From: Casuarina equisetifolia
Lineage: Eukaryota > Streptophyta > Magnoliopsida > Fagales > Casuarinaceae
NCBI GenBank assembly: GCA_028551475.1
Contig: CM052355.1
Span: forward strand, 24,641,580-24,705,579
Direction: 5' to 3'
DNA length: 64,000 nt
Both the position numbers and the translations under genes were made by a program. Below are positions 1-11,320 of this stretch, piece by piece; within the stretch, counting starts at the first letter, position 1; each line of letters begins with the position of its first letter. Below the pieces are notes generated by a model. The model was given only the letters and a program-made list of their open reading frames with translations. It was not told the origin of the DNA and searched no databases.

Positions 1-2500
1 CCAACCCAAGAACTGACTTTAAGCACCTACGCATGATTGCTTCTGTAGAGTCTCCTAATTGGCTAATGTAGGACTTCATTACAGTTAATGTGTTCATCTA
101 ATAAATTTTCCTTTGGTGTGCTAACTAAAATGTTAGTTGAAAATTCTGTGAACTCGAAAACTAAAAACTTACAAGAATTCAATCCTTCATTTCGAACTTT
201 GAGTGAAGATGTTAGTGTACAAATTCCATTTTCGATATTGATTAATTACCATCTTCACACCACTATCATTGCCCTCATCAAATTCCCCACATCAGAAACT
301 TTCCTTCACAATACTTTCGCCTTCATGCTGCCTTTTGACACTTTTATCTCCATTCCTTCCATTGTCCATCTAAAAATACCAACGCCATCGCCTTGATACT
401 AAAAAAGTCTTTATAAATACTAATAACCCTGTCCAAACAATAAGAACTAAATTCATCATGATATTAATCCTGTCCATATAATTTTTTTTGAAAGATTATG
501 AATTTCTTAATTGTTCATCCAATCACAATTTTAATATATGCTTTTGTGTGAGAGAGCTTTCAAGTGGCCTAAATTGTTGCCTCTCAAAAAACTCAGCTGA
601 AATTTGTCAACGATACGTGTAAATTTGTTCTTTCAAAGTTCTAATTCTCTTAAGTAAAAAATCTAAATTAATTCTTCATTTATCTTATTAAAGTAAGACT
701 AGCTTTGATAAGCTTTCTTTAGAAATTGCTTAACTTGTTGGTGAATCTGTATAGCAAGTGACCCAATGGCTGCCATAAGACCTTCTTGTAAGGAAAATTA
801 AAAAAGAAAAAAAAGGCTAAACTTTAATTTTTCATGATCATAATTTTAGTTTATCTCCTAGATAGGAGTCCATCATGGTCTTTTGATTCAAGAAGTCAAA
901 ATAAATGATATTAAATATGGGAATAAAAGTACACTATGGATCGAATTGTTATTTTCATCTGTCTCTATTGCTTATGATTGATTTATTCATGAATTAGATC
1001 GCTTTTCATTCTCTATTTGTTTGACTCTTGTGCAAATCAGCCAGCATTAGGGTATTCCTTTGAAAATTTCAATATCTCTAATGCTAAAAATAGGATGGTT
1101 TGATAAATCTTACTAACGAGATTGATGTTATCATATGAAAGGTACTTGTTGTTCAGGAGAATAGTGGCAAATTTTAAAAAACAGGGGTGTGGAAGCTTTC
1201 CACTAGGGTTGTTATGAAGTGAGTACATTATGGTTCTTTTTACAATCAATTGGAAAATTTTACAAAAGTGGTTGAATTATAATTTTGCATCCATAGAGTG
1301 TGGATATTTGTAAAGCTGCAATGAGGGAAGCCAAAGAGAAAACTGGAGTAAGTAAAAGTGTTCACATATACGTTTACACAAGTAATTGTAAATATAAGAC
1401 TGATTTTTTATATTTTGTTTTAGATTGACAGAGTTTGCGAAAATTTTAGCATTTGGGTATGAAAATTTTCTAGTATTATTCTTTTCACCTTGCATTTCCA
1501 GATATTAGTTGCTTTAAATGAGTCAACAAGACCTTTAATATGAAGCATGTTGCACTAATGCTTCTCCCTCCATACGCAGAGAAAACCACGTCATTCTTTA
1601 GCAAATCGGATTTGTTCTTTGTTTGCATGTTACGACCTCACTCCTTTGACATACAGAAGCAAGACATGGAGATTGAAGCAGCCCAGGCACTTTCTTTTTC
1701 TTTTGTTTATCACAGTGCATTATAATGCTTGTTTTGCTTCCAATAAAGTTGTTCAACCCCTGGATTAGGGTTTTGAGTGTAAAATTGCATTAGTTTTATG
1801 AAGCAAATCACAGCAAAAATAGGCAAAAACTGTTTCACACTTTTGTTGATCGTACTCGCTGCTGCCACTATTTGGCTCTGTTTACAAAAGAAAATAATTT
1901 TAAGGAACAATTACTTATGCCTAAAGAGCTGCTGTCAAAAGTGTAGATTAAAGCATTTTAGTGAGATACTTTTGGCATTGATCCGCACAAACTTTTTTGC
2001 ACATCTGACTCTTCATATACTGCTCTTAGAGCAATATGCCTTTTGAAATTTTAGATTTAATATTGAAGTAATGGAAAATTAAGGAAGCTGGACCGGGAAA
2101 AATAAAAATGGAACTCCTACGTAACTGAAATATGAAACTAGTCTAATGTTTCCTTTTCTTTTTTCTTTTTTCTTTCTTTTGTTCTCTAGTGGGTGTCAAT
2201 CGAGAACTATGCAGCCCAACCTTTTACCCAGAAAAACGAGCTCTTCAATTATGTTTCCAAGATATGCTTAGCAAAGGCAGATAAGGAATATGCTGGCTTT
2301 TCAATTATGTTTCCAAACAAAACCATGTGGACAGCTACAGCTTTGGAAAAGCAAGCAATCTATACTGCAACAAATTGAATCAACTAGCAACATCAGCCAA
2401 CAAGCCGTAGAAAGGGTGATATAACACCATATTATACGTGAGGGAGCTGTGACAATAAGACCTCTATGGTATAGAGGACCCCTGAGATGATTATTATTCA
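1..2500 (+). pseudogene. Nudix hydrolase pseudogene, array unit A (exons 1-3 missing)
   Basis: This is a decayed copy of the Nudix gene that is intact in units B, D and E. Remnants of exons 4-8 lie at 1142-1218, 1297-1347, 1424-1456, 1580-1686 and 2190-2378. Exon 4 has an in-frame TAA and is one base short, and the first Gly of the Nudix box reads as Arg. Exon 5 carries Glu-to-Val and Glu-to-Lys changes inside the Nudix box. Exons 6 and 7 are each two bases short, and the donor after exon 7 is GC rather than GT. Exon 8 has a short insertion that repeats its own upstream text (TTCAATTATGTTTCCAA) and an early stop. Bases 1-85 match the promoter of unit B (5232-5470), and from about 105 the sequence matches intron 3 (from 7305), so exons 1-3 were deleted. 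A functional protein is not possible. Confidence 0.85.
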
Positions 2501-5220
2501 AGAGCAAATGCTATAATGTTAAAAGTGTTGCTGTGTTGACGTCAACTTGTGTCCCATCTGTGTTTTATTATTTGTTATTATGGAGTCGTTTAGATGGTAT
2601 TTTTCCTTCCATTTGACTTTTTTTTTAATGAATTATTCATCAAAAAATAAAAGAATACAAAATCTTAAAAACATAACCTAAATCTCCAAGAATGTAAGAA
2701 TGCCTTCGGAAGTCTATTTGACGTTTATATATGAACGGTTTTGTAATGGCATTCTTGGAGATTTCGTAGAATAATGAAAGCCTCCGGAAGTCCTATCTTT
2801 TACGTTGTTCTTCTTTCAACTCTTGTTGCTTTAATTGCTGTCAATTATCGTTTTGATTCTTAAGCTTCCGCATGTATGTTTTCATGGTATCGGCGCTGGC
2901 TTTTAGGTGACGGCTCTTAATTTTGATTCTTCCGGTCCTCAATCTTTTGCATGTTTGTAATGCCGACCTCCCAATTAGGTCTAGCATCTTCTATTATTTT
3001 CGGTGTAATGATGGGACTTTATAAACGATTAATTAGTGATCTAGTAATAAGTAGGCTAATGGGTGACTTAACTACTATGTTAGACTTTTATTTTACTGCA
3101 GTTTAATGGTGGTTGTCTTATAAGGGCAACTGTAATCATGGAAAGGGCAGACTAGAACTTTTATGAAATTTATGAGGGAAGTTCCGATCTGAAATTACGT
3201 GATGGCTTGGCAAAAAGGATTTGAATGCCTCGTACAATATCAGAGCTGGACTCAAAAGACTTGCATGAAGCTGCCCGCAGGGAAAGAAATGGTGGTTGGC
3301 TAAAAGGCTTCCTCTGATTCCCGGTCACCCTCAGACTGGCGACCAGCCGACGAAGGAGGAGAGCGAGCCCTCACCAAGCTCATCTGACCACCGTGCAATC
3401 GAAAGAGTTCAGATCGGGAACACACAACCAGAGGAATAGCCGACCACTCCCCTGTTTTTCACCGACCAAACACTGCGCACACCACTACCTCCTCCCGAAC
3501 TGACATAGTCCGATGACTATTCAGTCGACTCGGACCAGGGACACGAACGATCAAAGTCGCACTACTCACACGAATGTCCACATGGTTTTGTTTCTACCAC
3601 CGCAAATGTCGTAGACGACTACTCCGATGAAGAGGCATCTGGCCTTTTGCACTCCGCATCTGTCTTTAATCACTTGGGTCGACAGCCGAGAAGTCATTGG
3701 CCGTTGCTTGAAGCTCCCTCTGGCCACTTACGAGAGAGGCAGAAAGAGCAAGTTGGGCGGGGAGATGAACAAGCTTCATCCGAACACCATAGGGAAACTC
3801 TCGGTCTTCGGATCCTAAAGAAGCTAAAACAAAGGTAAAATAATATTGGCATTGCTCTTGCTGATAAAACATGTAACGAACCAAGTATAAAGATGAACAA
3901 GGTCGGAAGAAGCAACCGGAGGATTGGACTTGGAGAAGTTGTTTCTGTGCTTCAATGTGCAGACGACAAGAAAGGAAGGTGTGTGCATTCGGCAGAGGTA
4001 GCCCTTTAAGAACAGAAAGAATCTTCAGTGGCACAAGGAATGATGAGAGATGATCGAATCCAGGAGGTGATTTTGGAAGAACTTGGTTGCGTTTCTGATG
4101 GGATTTATGGTGAGTTTAATAGCGTGACGCAATTAAGTATTTCAATTATAACCTTTACCCGGCAACGTCAATGAAGCGCAAACTTGAGTCTGCATCTATA
4201 TCTTCAAATTCAGCTGCCGTAGGAAATGGAACCCACATGTCTCTTTATCTCAAGTGTAGGTCATACCACAAGTGATAGAGATGGCAAAGATCACGAAAAT
4301 GTAGTTTGTGGTAAGATAATGCACTTGAACCCAAGTTTTAATACTATATCAAAATGAGCCCAACATAACTTGGTTCTATGTGCTATTGTTGGAACCTCTA
4401 GCCAATGAAAATGATTTGTTTGCCTAGACATCTTCTTGTGGATTCTTCTCTATTGTATAGCACTAGCAAATCATATGACACTAATTTTGATCAATACCTA
4501 TGTTTCTACAGTCTTATTCTAGGTGATAGACAAATATTCTTCCTAAGAATGGCTTTCACGGAAAGAGGGAAAATTAAGAAATAAAAAATTTCTAGAATGT
4601 TCGTTATCATTGTATGCATTTTCCAAAACCACCACTCTCTTTTTCCATCATACATGGTTACCTTCGTGACCTACACCAATCCCACCAGCCCAATATTGTA
4701 ATGTTCTCTTTTATCTTTAGCAAGGAAATTGATTAAGAAGACGAAATCATGAAACGTAGATAAGGATGAAGTCTTAGTCTTCGTCAACCACCAAAGTCAA
4801 GGCATGTCATTGTCCAGTTGGAAACGAGGCCATTATCCATGTCAAAGAAAAAGCTAAGAAAAGAGAAGGAAACTAAATATCAAAGAGAAAGTTCAAGAAA
4901 ATATCATCTCATATGTTATATTTGTTGGAATATTAGGCAAACAAAAACTTGTCATATATTTCCTCACTGACATTGATTCTCAGTTTATGCGTTTTCCAAA
5001 AGGGCCACCCTCTTTTGTATTGTGCCTACCAACTAACTCCACCAGCCCTACCTTGATCGCGGTCTCACATTGTAATTATCTTGATTCGCGAACAGTTGAA
5101 ATCAAAGCTTTAAATAAGAGGAAAAGATGGCGAAATTGACACATTTCCAAACGTAGGAACTTATAGTATGTTCCCACTGTTCATACCACCTGGAAAACGC
5201 TGGGATATGACAAGGAAATC
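2500..5220. other. Intergenic stretch between array units A and B
   Basis: 2520-2960 is 3' flank homologous to that of unit B (compare 9740-10050), with AATAAT-type polyadenylation context near 2770. 3280-3840 is an unusually GC-rich block (listed separately). 3840-4320 contains short open stretches that I do not recognise. A segment of roughly 100 bases near 4610-4710 recurs in altered form near 4980-5080 (shared wording such as GCATTTTCCAAAA and CACCAGCCC), a diverged direct repeat. No supported gene was found. Confidence 0.5.
3280..3840. other. GC-rich block of unknown origin
   Basis: This block is clearly richer in G+C and CpG than the AT-rich DNA on both sides. It holds several overlapping short open frames on both strands (plus 3627-3838, minus 3666-4034), none with a recognisable domain. 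It could be a fragment of a transposable element or of a captured gene. It has no counterpart in the other Nudix array units, so it arrived after or independently of the array expansion. Confidence 0.4.
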
Positions 5221-5594
5221 TTTCGAGAATGAGCCAACCCAAGAACTGACTTTGAGCATCTGAGCATGATTTTACCATTAAACATTCCATTGTTGTCTTG
5301 ACGAAAATTTTTTGGCAAGTTTCCCCCAAAGGAAGAAAAAAAGTCTAAAACTGATATCCACGCGTATTAACCTAGGAACGTTCCTGGGCCTTTTAACCTC
5401 AGTGCAGAGCCTATGACATTACTGACGTGCTTGTGTACAGTTTCCTAATTGGCTAATGTAGGACATCATTAATAAAATCTTAGGGCTAGACGCGGTGCAT
5501 CTGACTTAGTCTTTGGAAACGAAAAACCATTGGCAAGGGTCAACGACTAGAAGAATAAAGGAAAATTCTAAGAAAAACAAACAGAATTGGTGAT

Positions 5595-5701
5595 GCACGG
5601 CAGCAATTCTATAAATACGTGGCCTTAAACCAGAGGATCCATTCAAATTCCCAAATCTACACTGGAATTTGAATTCTGACTGAAGGAAGATAATCCGCAA
5701 G
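5595..5701 (+). promoter_or_regulatory. Core promoter and non-coding first exon of Nudix unit B
   Basis: A TATA box (TATAAATA) lies at 5610-5617. It is followed about 25 bases later by CCAGAGGA and a leader that ends with CCGCAAG before a GT donor at 5702. The same order is found in unit E (TATA at 22384, CCAGAGGA, leader ending CCGCAAG at 22505). Conservation of this arrangement in two intact copies supports a real promoter and a 5' untranslated exon. The transcription start itself is inferred. Confidence 0.6.
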
Positions 5702-5766
5702 GTATTATGCCTCTCTGATTCAGTTGGTTTGGTACCTTACAACTCTGTTACAATCCTTTATATCTC

Positions 5767-5878
5767 ATGCAGAGGTTAAGATCGTCAGCTATCAAGTTCT
5801 ACCGACAACTTCTAGCAAACCAGACGTCTCTGACATCTTCACTTGCCGTACCTTCGCTTCCAAAAGGGCCGACCCTTG
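5767..5878 (+). other. Candidate alternative presequence exon, unit B
   Basis: An ATG at 5767 opens 37 codons plus one base, ending at a possible donor (CTTG then GTATAT) at 5878. The translation begins MQRLRSSAIKF and is rich in Arg, Ser and Leu with no acidic residues, like an organelle-targeting peptide. The equivalent exon exists in unit E. In B the junction to the acceptor at 6553 leaves the reading frame wrong for the Nudix ORF (31 bases between the acceptor and the ATG at 6585), so a targeted isoform is not expected here. It may simply be leader sequence. Confidence 0.3.
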
Positions 5879-6584
5879 GTATATCATATTATCCTTCTGC
5901 AGGCTGCAAGGCCGGCAATATGTTTTTAACCCGTTAGGGAAAGTGGTCGGATTGGCAGCAGCCGCATTTTGCCAAAATTGTTTTCAAGATCTGTCTTATT
6001 ATATATTGTTAACTAATATAATAACTTGAATGAATAATTTAAAACAGATGAGTTTTTCTATTTAACATGAATTTTAAGTAAATATAAATTATTTTTAATA
6101 ATCTTTAACATGCTCTTTCTTAGTATTCTCATGAGTTGTGCCCATATTTATGTGACATCACATATAGTTGTGTTATGATCCAGAAACCACATAATGAGAA
6201 AACATGTTAAGTAAGCAACATGGAATTATTATCTCATATTGTTAAAGAATTGAATGAAAACCCGAGTTTTATCATTAGGTCATGAACAAAGATTCATGCA
6301 AAAAGTATTTTTCCATACTTGGGGCAAGAGATTATGTTGAGTTTTACATGAGAGATATTATAGTTTAAGAAATTAGTTTATAAAGAAATGAGTCTTATCA
6401 CTTAATGCCTTAAGTTTTAAATTAAAAATGAGCGTTTTCATAATTTCCAACAATTTGTAAATCCTTTTTTAACCTCTCTGTGATCGATTGTTACTATTGT
6501 ATGATTTCTATGGTTTACTTAGGGGACGGTTGTTCTCTCCTTGAGTCGTTCAGGTTACAGATTCCCTTTCGTAATAAAAAAAAT

Positions 6585-9500
6585 ATGTCGATGCCAACAT
6601 ATTCCGCCTCAATGAAGCCTGACCTGCCGGAAAATATAGTTCAACAGGTTGAGTTACTAAGCTCAGTCGATGATTTATATGGTGGAGTTCGCGTAAATAT
6701 GGAGCAAACTATTGATTCTGGGGTGTTTTCTACTTTGCTCAAAGCTTCAATATCTCAATGGAAGCAGCAGGTACTGTCCATATCTTTTAATCTTATCAGT
6801 ATTTCCTTCTCCATTAGATATTCTCTTAGAATGGAAGTTGCTGCTACTTGCAATTATGTTTTGAACTTGAAGCTAAATTTGCAGGGGAAAAAGGGTGTCT
6901 GGATCAAATTGCCTACCGAACAAGTAAATCTTGTTGAATCTACAGTTAAGGTAAAGATATTCTGACCTGGACCATATATATTGGGTTAGCTTCAAAAAAA
7001 TCTTTTGAGTATGATACTTCGTGGTTATTAGTTTTTAGTCTTTCTAAATCCTGCTTCACAATATTATTCAATGAATTTTATAGGAAGGATTTAGGTATCA
7101 CCATGCGGAACCAGATTACTTGATGCTCGTCTATTGGATTCCTGAAACTATTGACACTCTTCCTGCAAATGCTTCGCATCGAGTGGGTATTGGTGCTTTT
7201 GTCATGAACAATAAGAGAGAGGTATCTCCAACACTTTTCATACGTATCAAAACCACCATTTGAGCATTTGTCTTGTATGAAATTAGTAGATTTCAGGCAT
7301 TAATTTTCCTTTGGTGTGCTAACAAAAATGTTAGTTGAAAATTCTGTGAACTCTGAATACTAAAAACTTTCAAGAATTCAAACCTTAATTTCGAATTTTG
7401 AGCCCGGATGTTAGTGTACAAATCCCATTTACAATATTGATTATTCACTATCGTCACACCCCATCAACTTCCCCGTACCAGAATCTTACCTTCACAATAG
7501 CAGCACCAACTTTCACACTGCCTTTGTGGCACTTATCTCCATTCATTCCATTCTCCATCTGGAATTACCAACAGAATCGCCTGGATAATAAAAAACAGTC
7601 TTTATCAATACTAAAAATACCTCAAATTCTTAGTTTTTAAATATCTTCATCTAAACAATAACAACTAGATTCATCATGATCTTAATCCTATCCGTATAAA
7701 AAAAATTGAAATATTATGAATTTCTTAATTTTTCATCCGAAAGAACTCACCTGAACTTTTCACCGATACGTGTAAATTTTTTCTTTCAAAGTTTGTAATT
7801 TTTTAAAGTGAAAAAATGTAGAGATTAAAATAAGGCTATTTTTTATCAGCTTTGCTTACAAATTGCTTAAATTGGCGGTGATTCAGTAGAACAAGAAGTG
7901 ACCAAATGGAAGGCATAAAACTTTATTGTAGGAAAATTACAAAAAAAGGCTATACTTTAATTTTGAGGATAGTAATTTTAGTATATGTCCTAGATATGTG
8001 TTTGTCATTTTTTTTTTTTATTCAACAAGTCAAAACACAGGATATTAAATATTGTAAAAAATGTACATTATGGATCAAATTGTTATTTCATTTGTCTCTC
8101 ATGCTTAAGATTGTTCTGTTCATGAATTAGATAACTTTTCCTTTTCTATTTGTTTGGCTCCTGTGAAAATCAACCAACTTTAGGGCATTCCTCTTGAAAT
8201 TTCGATATCTCTAATGCCAGAAATGTGATGGCTTGATATATCTTACTAACAAGATTGATGTTATCATATGAAGGTGCTTGTTGTTCAGGAGAACAGTGGC
8301 AAATTCAGAAAAACAGGGCTGTGGAAACTCCCTACTGGGGTCGTTAATGAAGTGAGTACATGATGGCTCTTTGTACAATCCTTCTAAAAATCTTAGAGAA
8401 GTGGTTGAATTAAGATTTTGTATCCACAGGGGGAGGATATTTGCAAAGCTGCAATGAGGGAAGCTAAAGAAGAGACAGGAGTAAGTAAAAGTGTCTACAT
8501 GTAGGTTTACACATGCAACAATAAATCTAAGACTAATCTTATATATTTTGTTTCAGATTGACACGGAGTTTGTGGAAATATTAGCTTTCAGGTATGGAAA
8601 TTTTCTAGTATTATTCTCTTTACCATGCATTTTCAAATATTAGTTATTTTGAATGTGTCAACAAGATCTTCACTATGAAGCATGTTCAACTAATGTTTCT
8701 TTCTTTTTACACAGAGAAAGCCACAAGTCATTCTTTAGCAAGTCAGATTTGTTCTTTGTTTGCATGTTGCGACCTTGCTCCTTTGACATACAAAAGCAAG
8801 ACAGGGAGATTGAAGCTGCCCAGGTACATTTCTTTCTTTTCTTTTTTTTTTCCTTTTAATCACAGCACATCACAATGCTTGTTTTGCTTCAAATAATGTT
8901 GGGCAATCCTTGGATTAGGGTTTTGAGTATAGAATTGCATTAGTCTTACTAAGCAAATCACATCGGTAATAGGCAAAAACTGTTTCACACTTTTGTCAAT
9001 CGTACTCACTGCTGCTGGTGGTATTTGTTTTAAGGCCATGAGACGATGTCATCAGTCTGCACGACGGTTTACAAAAGAAAATAATTTTAAGGAACAATTA
9101 CTTATGCGTAAAGAACTGCTGTAAAAAGTGTAGATTAGATCTTTCCAGTGAGATACTTTTGGCACTGATCCGCACAAACGGTTACAGTCATCTGACTCTT
9201 GAAATACTGCTTTTTGAGCAATATGCCTTTTGAAAATTGAGACTCAAAACTTAATAAGCAGAACGTGGGAATAGCAAGAAGAACGTGGCTTATGCTTTAT
9301 TTATATTCCCCATTCTTTTCGAGGATATCACTTTAATATTGAAGTACTGGAAACTAAGGAAGCTGGACTTAAAAATAGGAACTCTTACGTAACTAAAATA
9401 CGAAACAAGTTTTCCTTATGTTTATTTTTTCTCTTTTGTTCTCTAGTGGATGTCAATTCAGGACTATGCAGCCCAACCTTTTATCCAGAAAAACGAGCTC

Positions 9501-9650
9501 TTCAATTATGTTGCCAAGATATGCTTAGCAAAGGCAGATAAGGAATATGCTGGTTTTTCTCCAGTATCTACAGCCACAGCTTCTGGAAAAACAAGCAATC
9601 TGTACTGCAATAATCTGAAACAACTGGCGACTTCAGCCAACAAGCAGTAG
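6585..9650 (+). CDS. NUDT: Nudix hydrolase, array unit B (intact, 8 coding exons)
   Basis: Exons lie at 6585-6770, 6885-6950, 7084-7221, 8274-8351, 8430-8480, 8557-8591, 8715-8823 and 9447-9650, all with GT-AG borders. The joined CDS is 867 bp, 288 aa. It belongs to the plant Nudix group that hydrolyses ADP-ribose, NADH or related nucleoside diphosphates linked to another moiety. The N-terminal domain contains RYHHAEPDYLMLVYWIP and NASHRVGIGAFV, typical of the plant NUDT2/6/7/8/10 type. The Nudix box spans about residues 152-174: Gly152, Glu158, then REAKEETGI with the catalytic Glu cluster intact. The C-terminal part has the usual KSDLFFVCML and DYAAQPF segments. The start is the ATG shared in position by D and E. 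No targeting signal is encoded from this start, so a cytosolic location is inferred. The substrate cannot be read from sequence. An AATAAA lies at 9883-9888. Confidence 0.9.
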
Positions 9651-11320
9651 CAAGGCTGATATAACACCATATTATACTTAAAGGAGCTGTGACAATAAGA
9701 CATCTATCGTATAGAGATCCCCTAGAAGTGATTGTTGAAGTGTTGGTGTGTTGACGTCGGCTTGTTGGCCCATCTGTGTTTTACTCTTTGTTGTTGTAGA
9801 ATCGTTTGTGTGTTATTTTTCCTTCCATTTGACGTTTAATATATGAATGCTTTTGTATTGGCATTGCTTTGAGATTTCGTAGAATAAAGAAAGCCTTTCA
9901 GTCGACCTATTTATTGCGTTGTTTTTCCTTCACTGCTTGTTGCTTTAACTGCTATCAGTTACCGCTTTGATTCTTAAGCTTCCGCGCTTATTTCTTCGTG
10001 GTATCGGAACAGGCGTTTAGGGAATCCTGTTTTGAGCACTGCTCTTAATTTGTTTTCCAACGCTGTCCCGTTTTTCTCCTCGAGTCACAGTTTTGAAAGC
10101 TCAGGATCCACGGCTTCCAGTTCCAATTCAGATGCAAATATCTTTTGCTATCCTTTCCACCTCTCTACTGCGAAAATTACTGGAACCCCCTTGTTACACA
10201 TAAGCTATTGGAATACTAAGTACGAGATATGGAGCATTCAGGTGTACAATACTCTGAAGGATCGAGTCAAATTTGGGTATCTTTATGGCTGTTTCTATTA
10301 GGATGCCATTCGGGGATCAAGTAGGAAGTCTGCAGGCCATTTGGGCATATACGAGACGGTTGTAAGTCATTTTTAAGTGATTGTAAATACCGTTGCTTAG
10401 CCTACAGACTTCATCCAATCAGTGCTTCCCCTGAAATGTTTTCATTTGATGCATCTGCTGCCTTCAGCGGTATCTAAAGAGGCGCTAGAATTCGACAGCT
10501 TCCCTTGCACAAACGACCTAGTCTTGGTGAGAATCCAGCTCGCGAACACGTGTTGGTTACAAAAGCTTTGTGAATTGAAATGGCAACCGTAAACTTTGAC
10601 ACGTTGCTCTCAAAAATCTTTTGCCGCCGCTGCAAATTCATGTCGCAATGCTTGACTTTTCAAGTGCAAGTTTACAGGTTTCGACATATTAAAGGATTAT
10701 CGCATGGACAGAGAAGCACCAATTCACGGATTTCCTCTTAGACTTTACTGGCCACCTATCTCCTCTCCCCAAATCCAATGCAGCAGGCGGCTGATGAACC
10801 GTTCTGGCACACCAAAGCGGACAAACAGTTATTTTATAAAAGTTGACTGTTATTTTATAAAAGATAAGATTCAAGAAAGTTTAATTCATACTTAGTATGG
10901 TCGTATTACCGAGTAAGGCTGCTCAGCCTTAGTAGATAATATAAACACTTTGTTGATTTGTGTAATCTTCTAACTTGACCGAGGTGTTAATATATTGATG
11001 TTGTGGGCTTTATTATTTGTTATTGTGTAATCATTGTTCGAGATTTTTCCTCCTTCCCTTTGACGCTTTGTATATGAATGTTATTTTATTGGCATTCTTT
11101 AAGATTTGATAGAATAATGAAAGCCTTAGGACGTCCCATTTTTTGCTTTGTTCTTCCTTCGCTACTTGAAATGCCATCTGTCAAGAACCTAAGTATGTTT
11201 TTTTATGCAATGGGCGTATGTTAAGACTCGGTCAGCCTTTCTTCGTGTCATATTAGTTACGGCAGATAAAAGAAAGTAACCATAAATTGGAGTCTTATGT
11301 TACAGATTATGACTTTAGAA
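8609..11320 (+). repeat. Tandem duplication, first copy (2.71 kb)
   Basis: This segment runs from intron 6 of unit B (starting TATTATTCTC) through exons 7 and 8 and about 1.67 kb of 3' flank. It is repeated immediately at 11321-14029. The only length change noticed is three T in the polypyrimidine run of intron 7. About ten single-base differences were spotted by eye over the full length, which indicates a very recent event. The shared end sequence is GACTTTAGAA; the junction shows only one or two bases of microhomology (TA). Confidence 0.92.
9660..11320. other. 3' flank of unit B, non-coding
   Basis: This stretch holds the polyadenylation region and AT-rich sequence homologous to the 3' flanks of units A, D and E. 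An open frame at 10032-10301 occurs identically in the second copy of the duplication, but it has no recognisable domain and is not conserved as an ORF in the other units. At 10828-10870 the motif TGTTATTTTATAAAAG-like text occurs twice in direct repeat. Confidence 0.5.

Noticed and set aside
10032..10301. Open frame repeated identically at 12741-13010
   Set aside because: The identity is explained by the recent 2.71 kb duplication; the frame is not preserved in the older array units.
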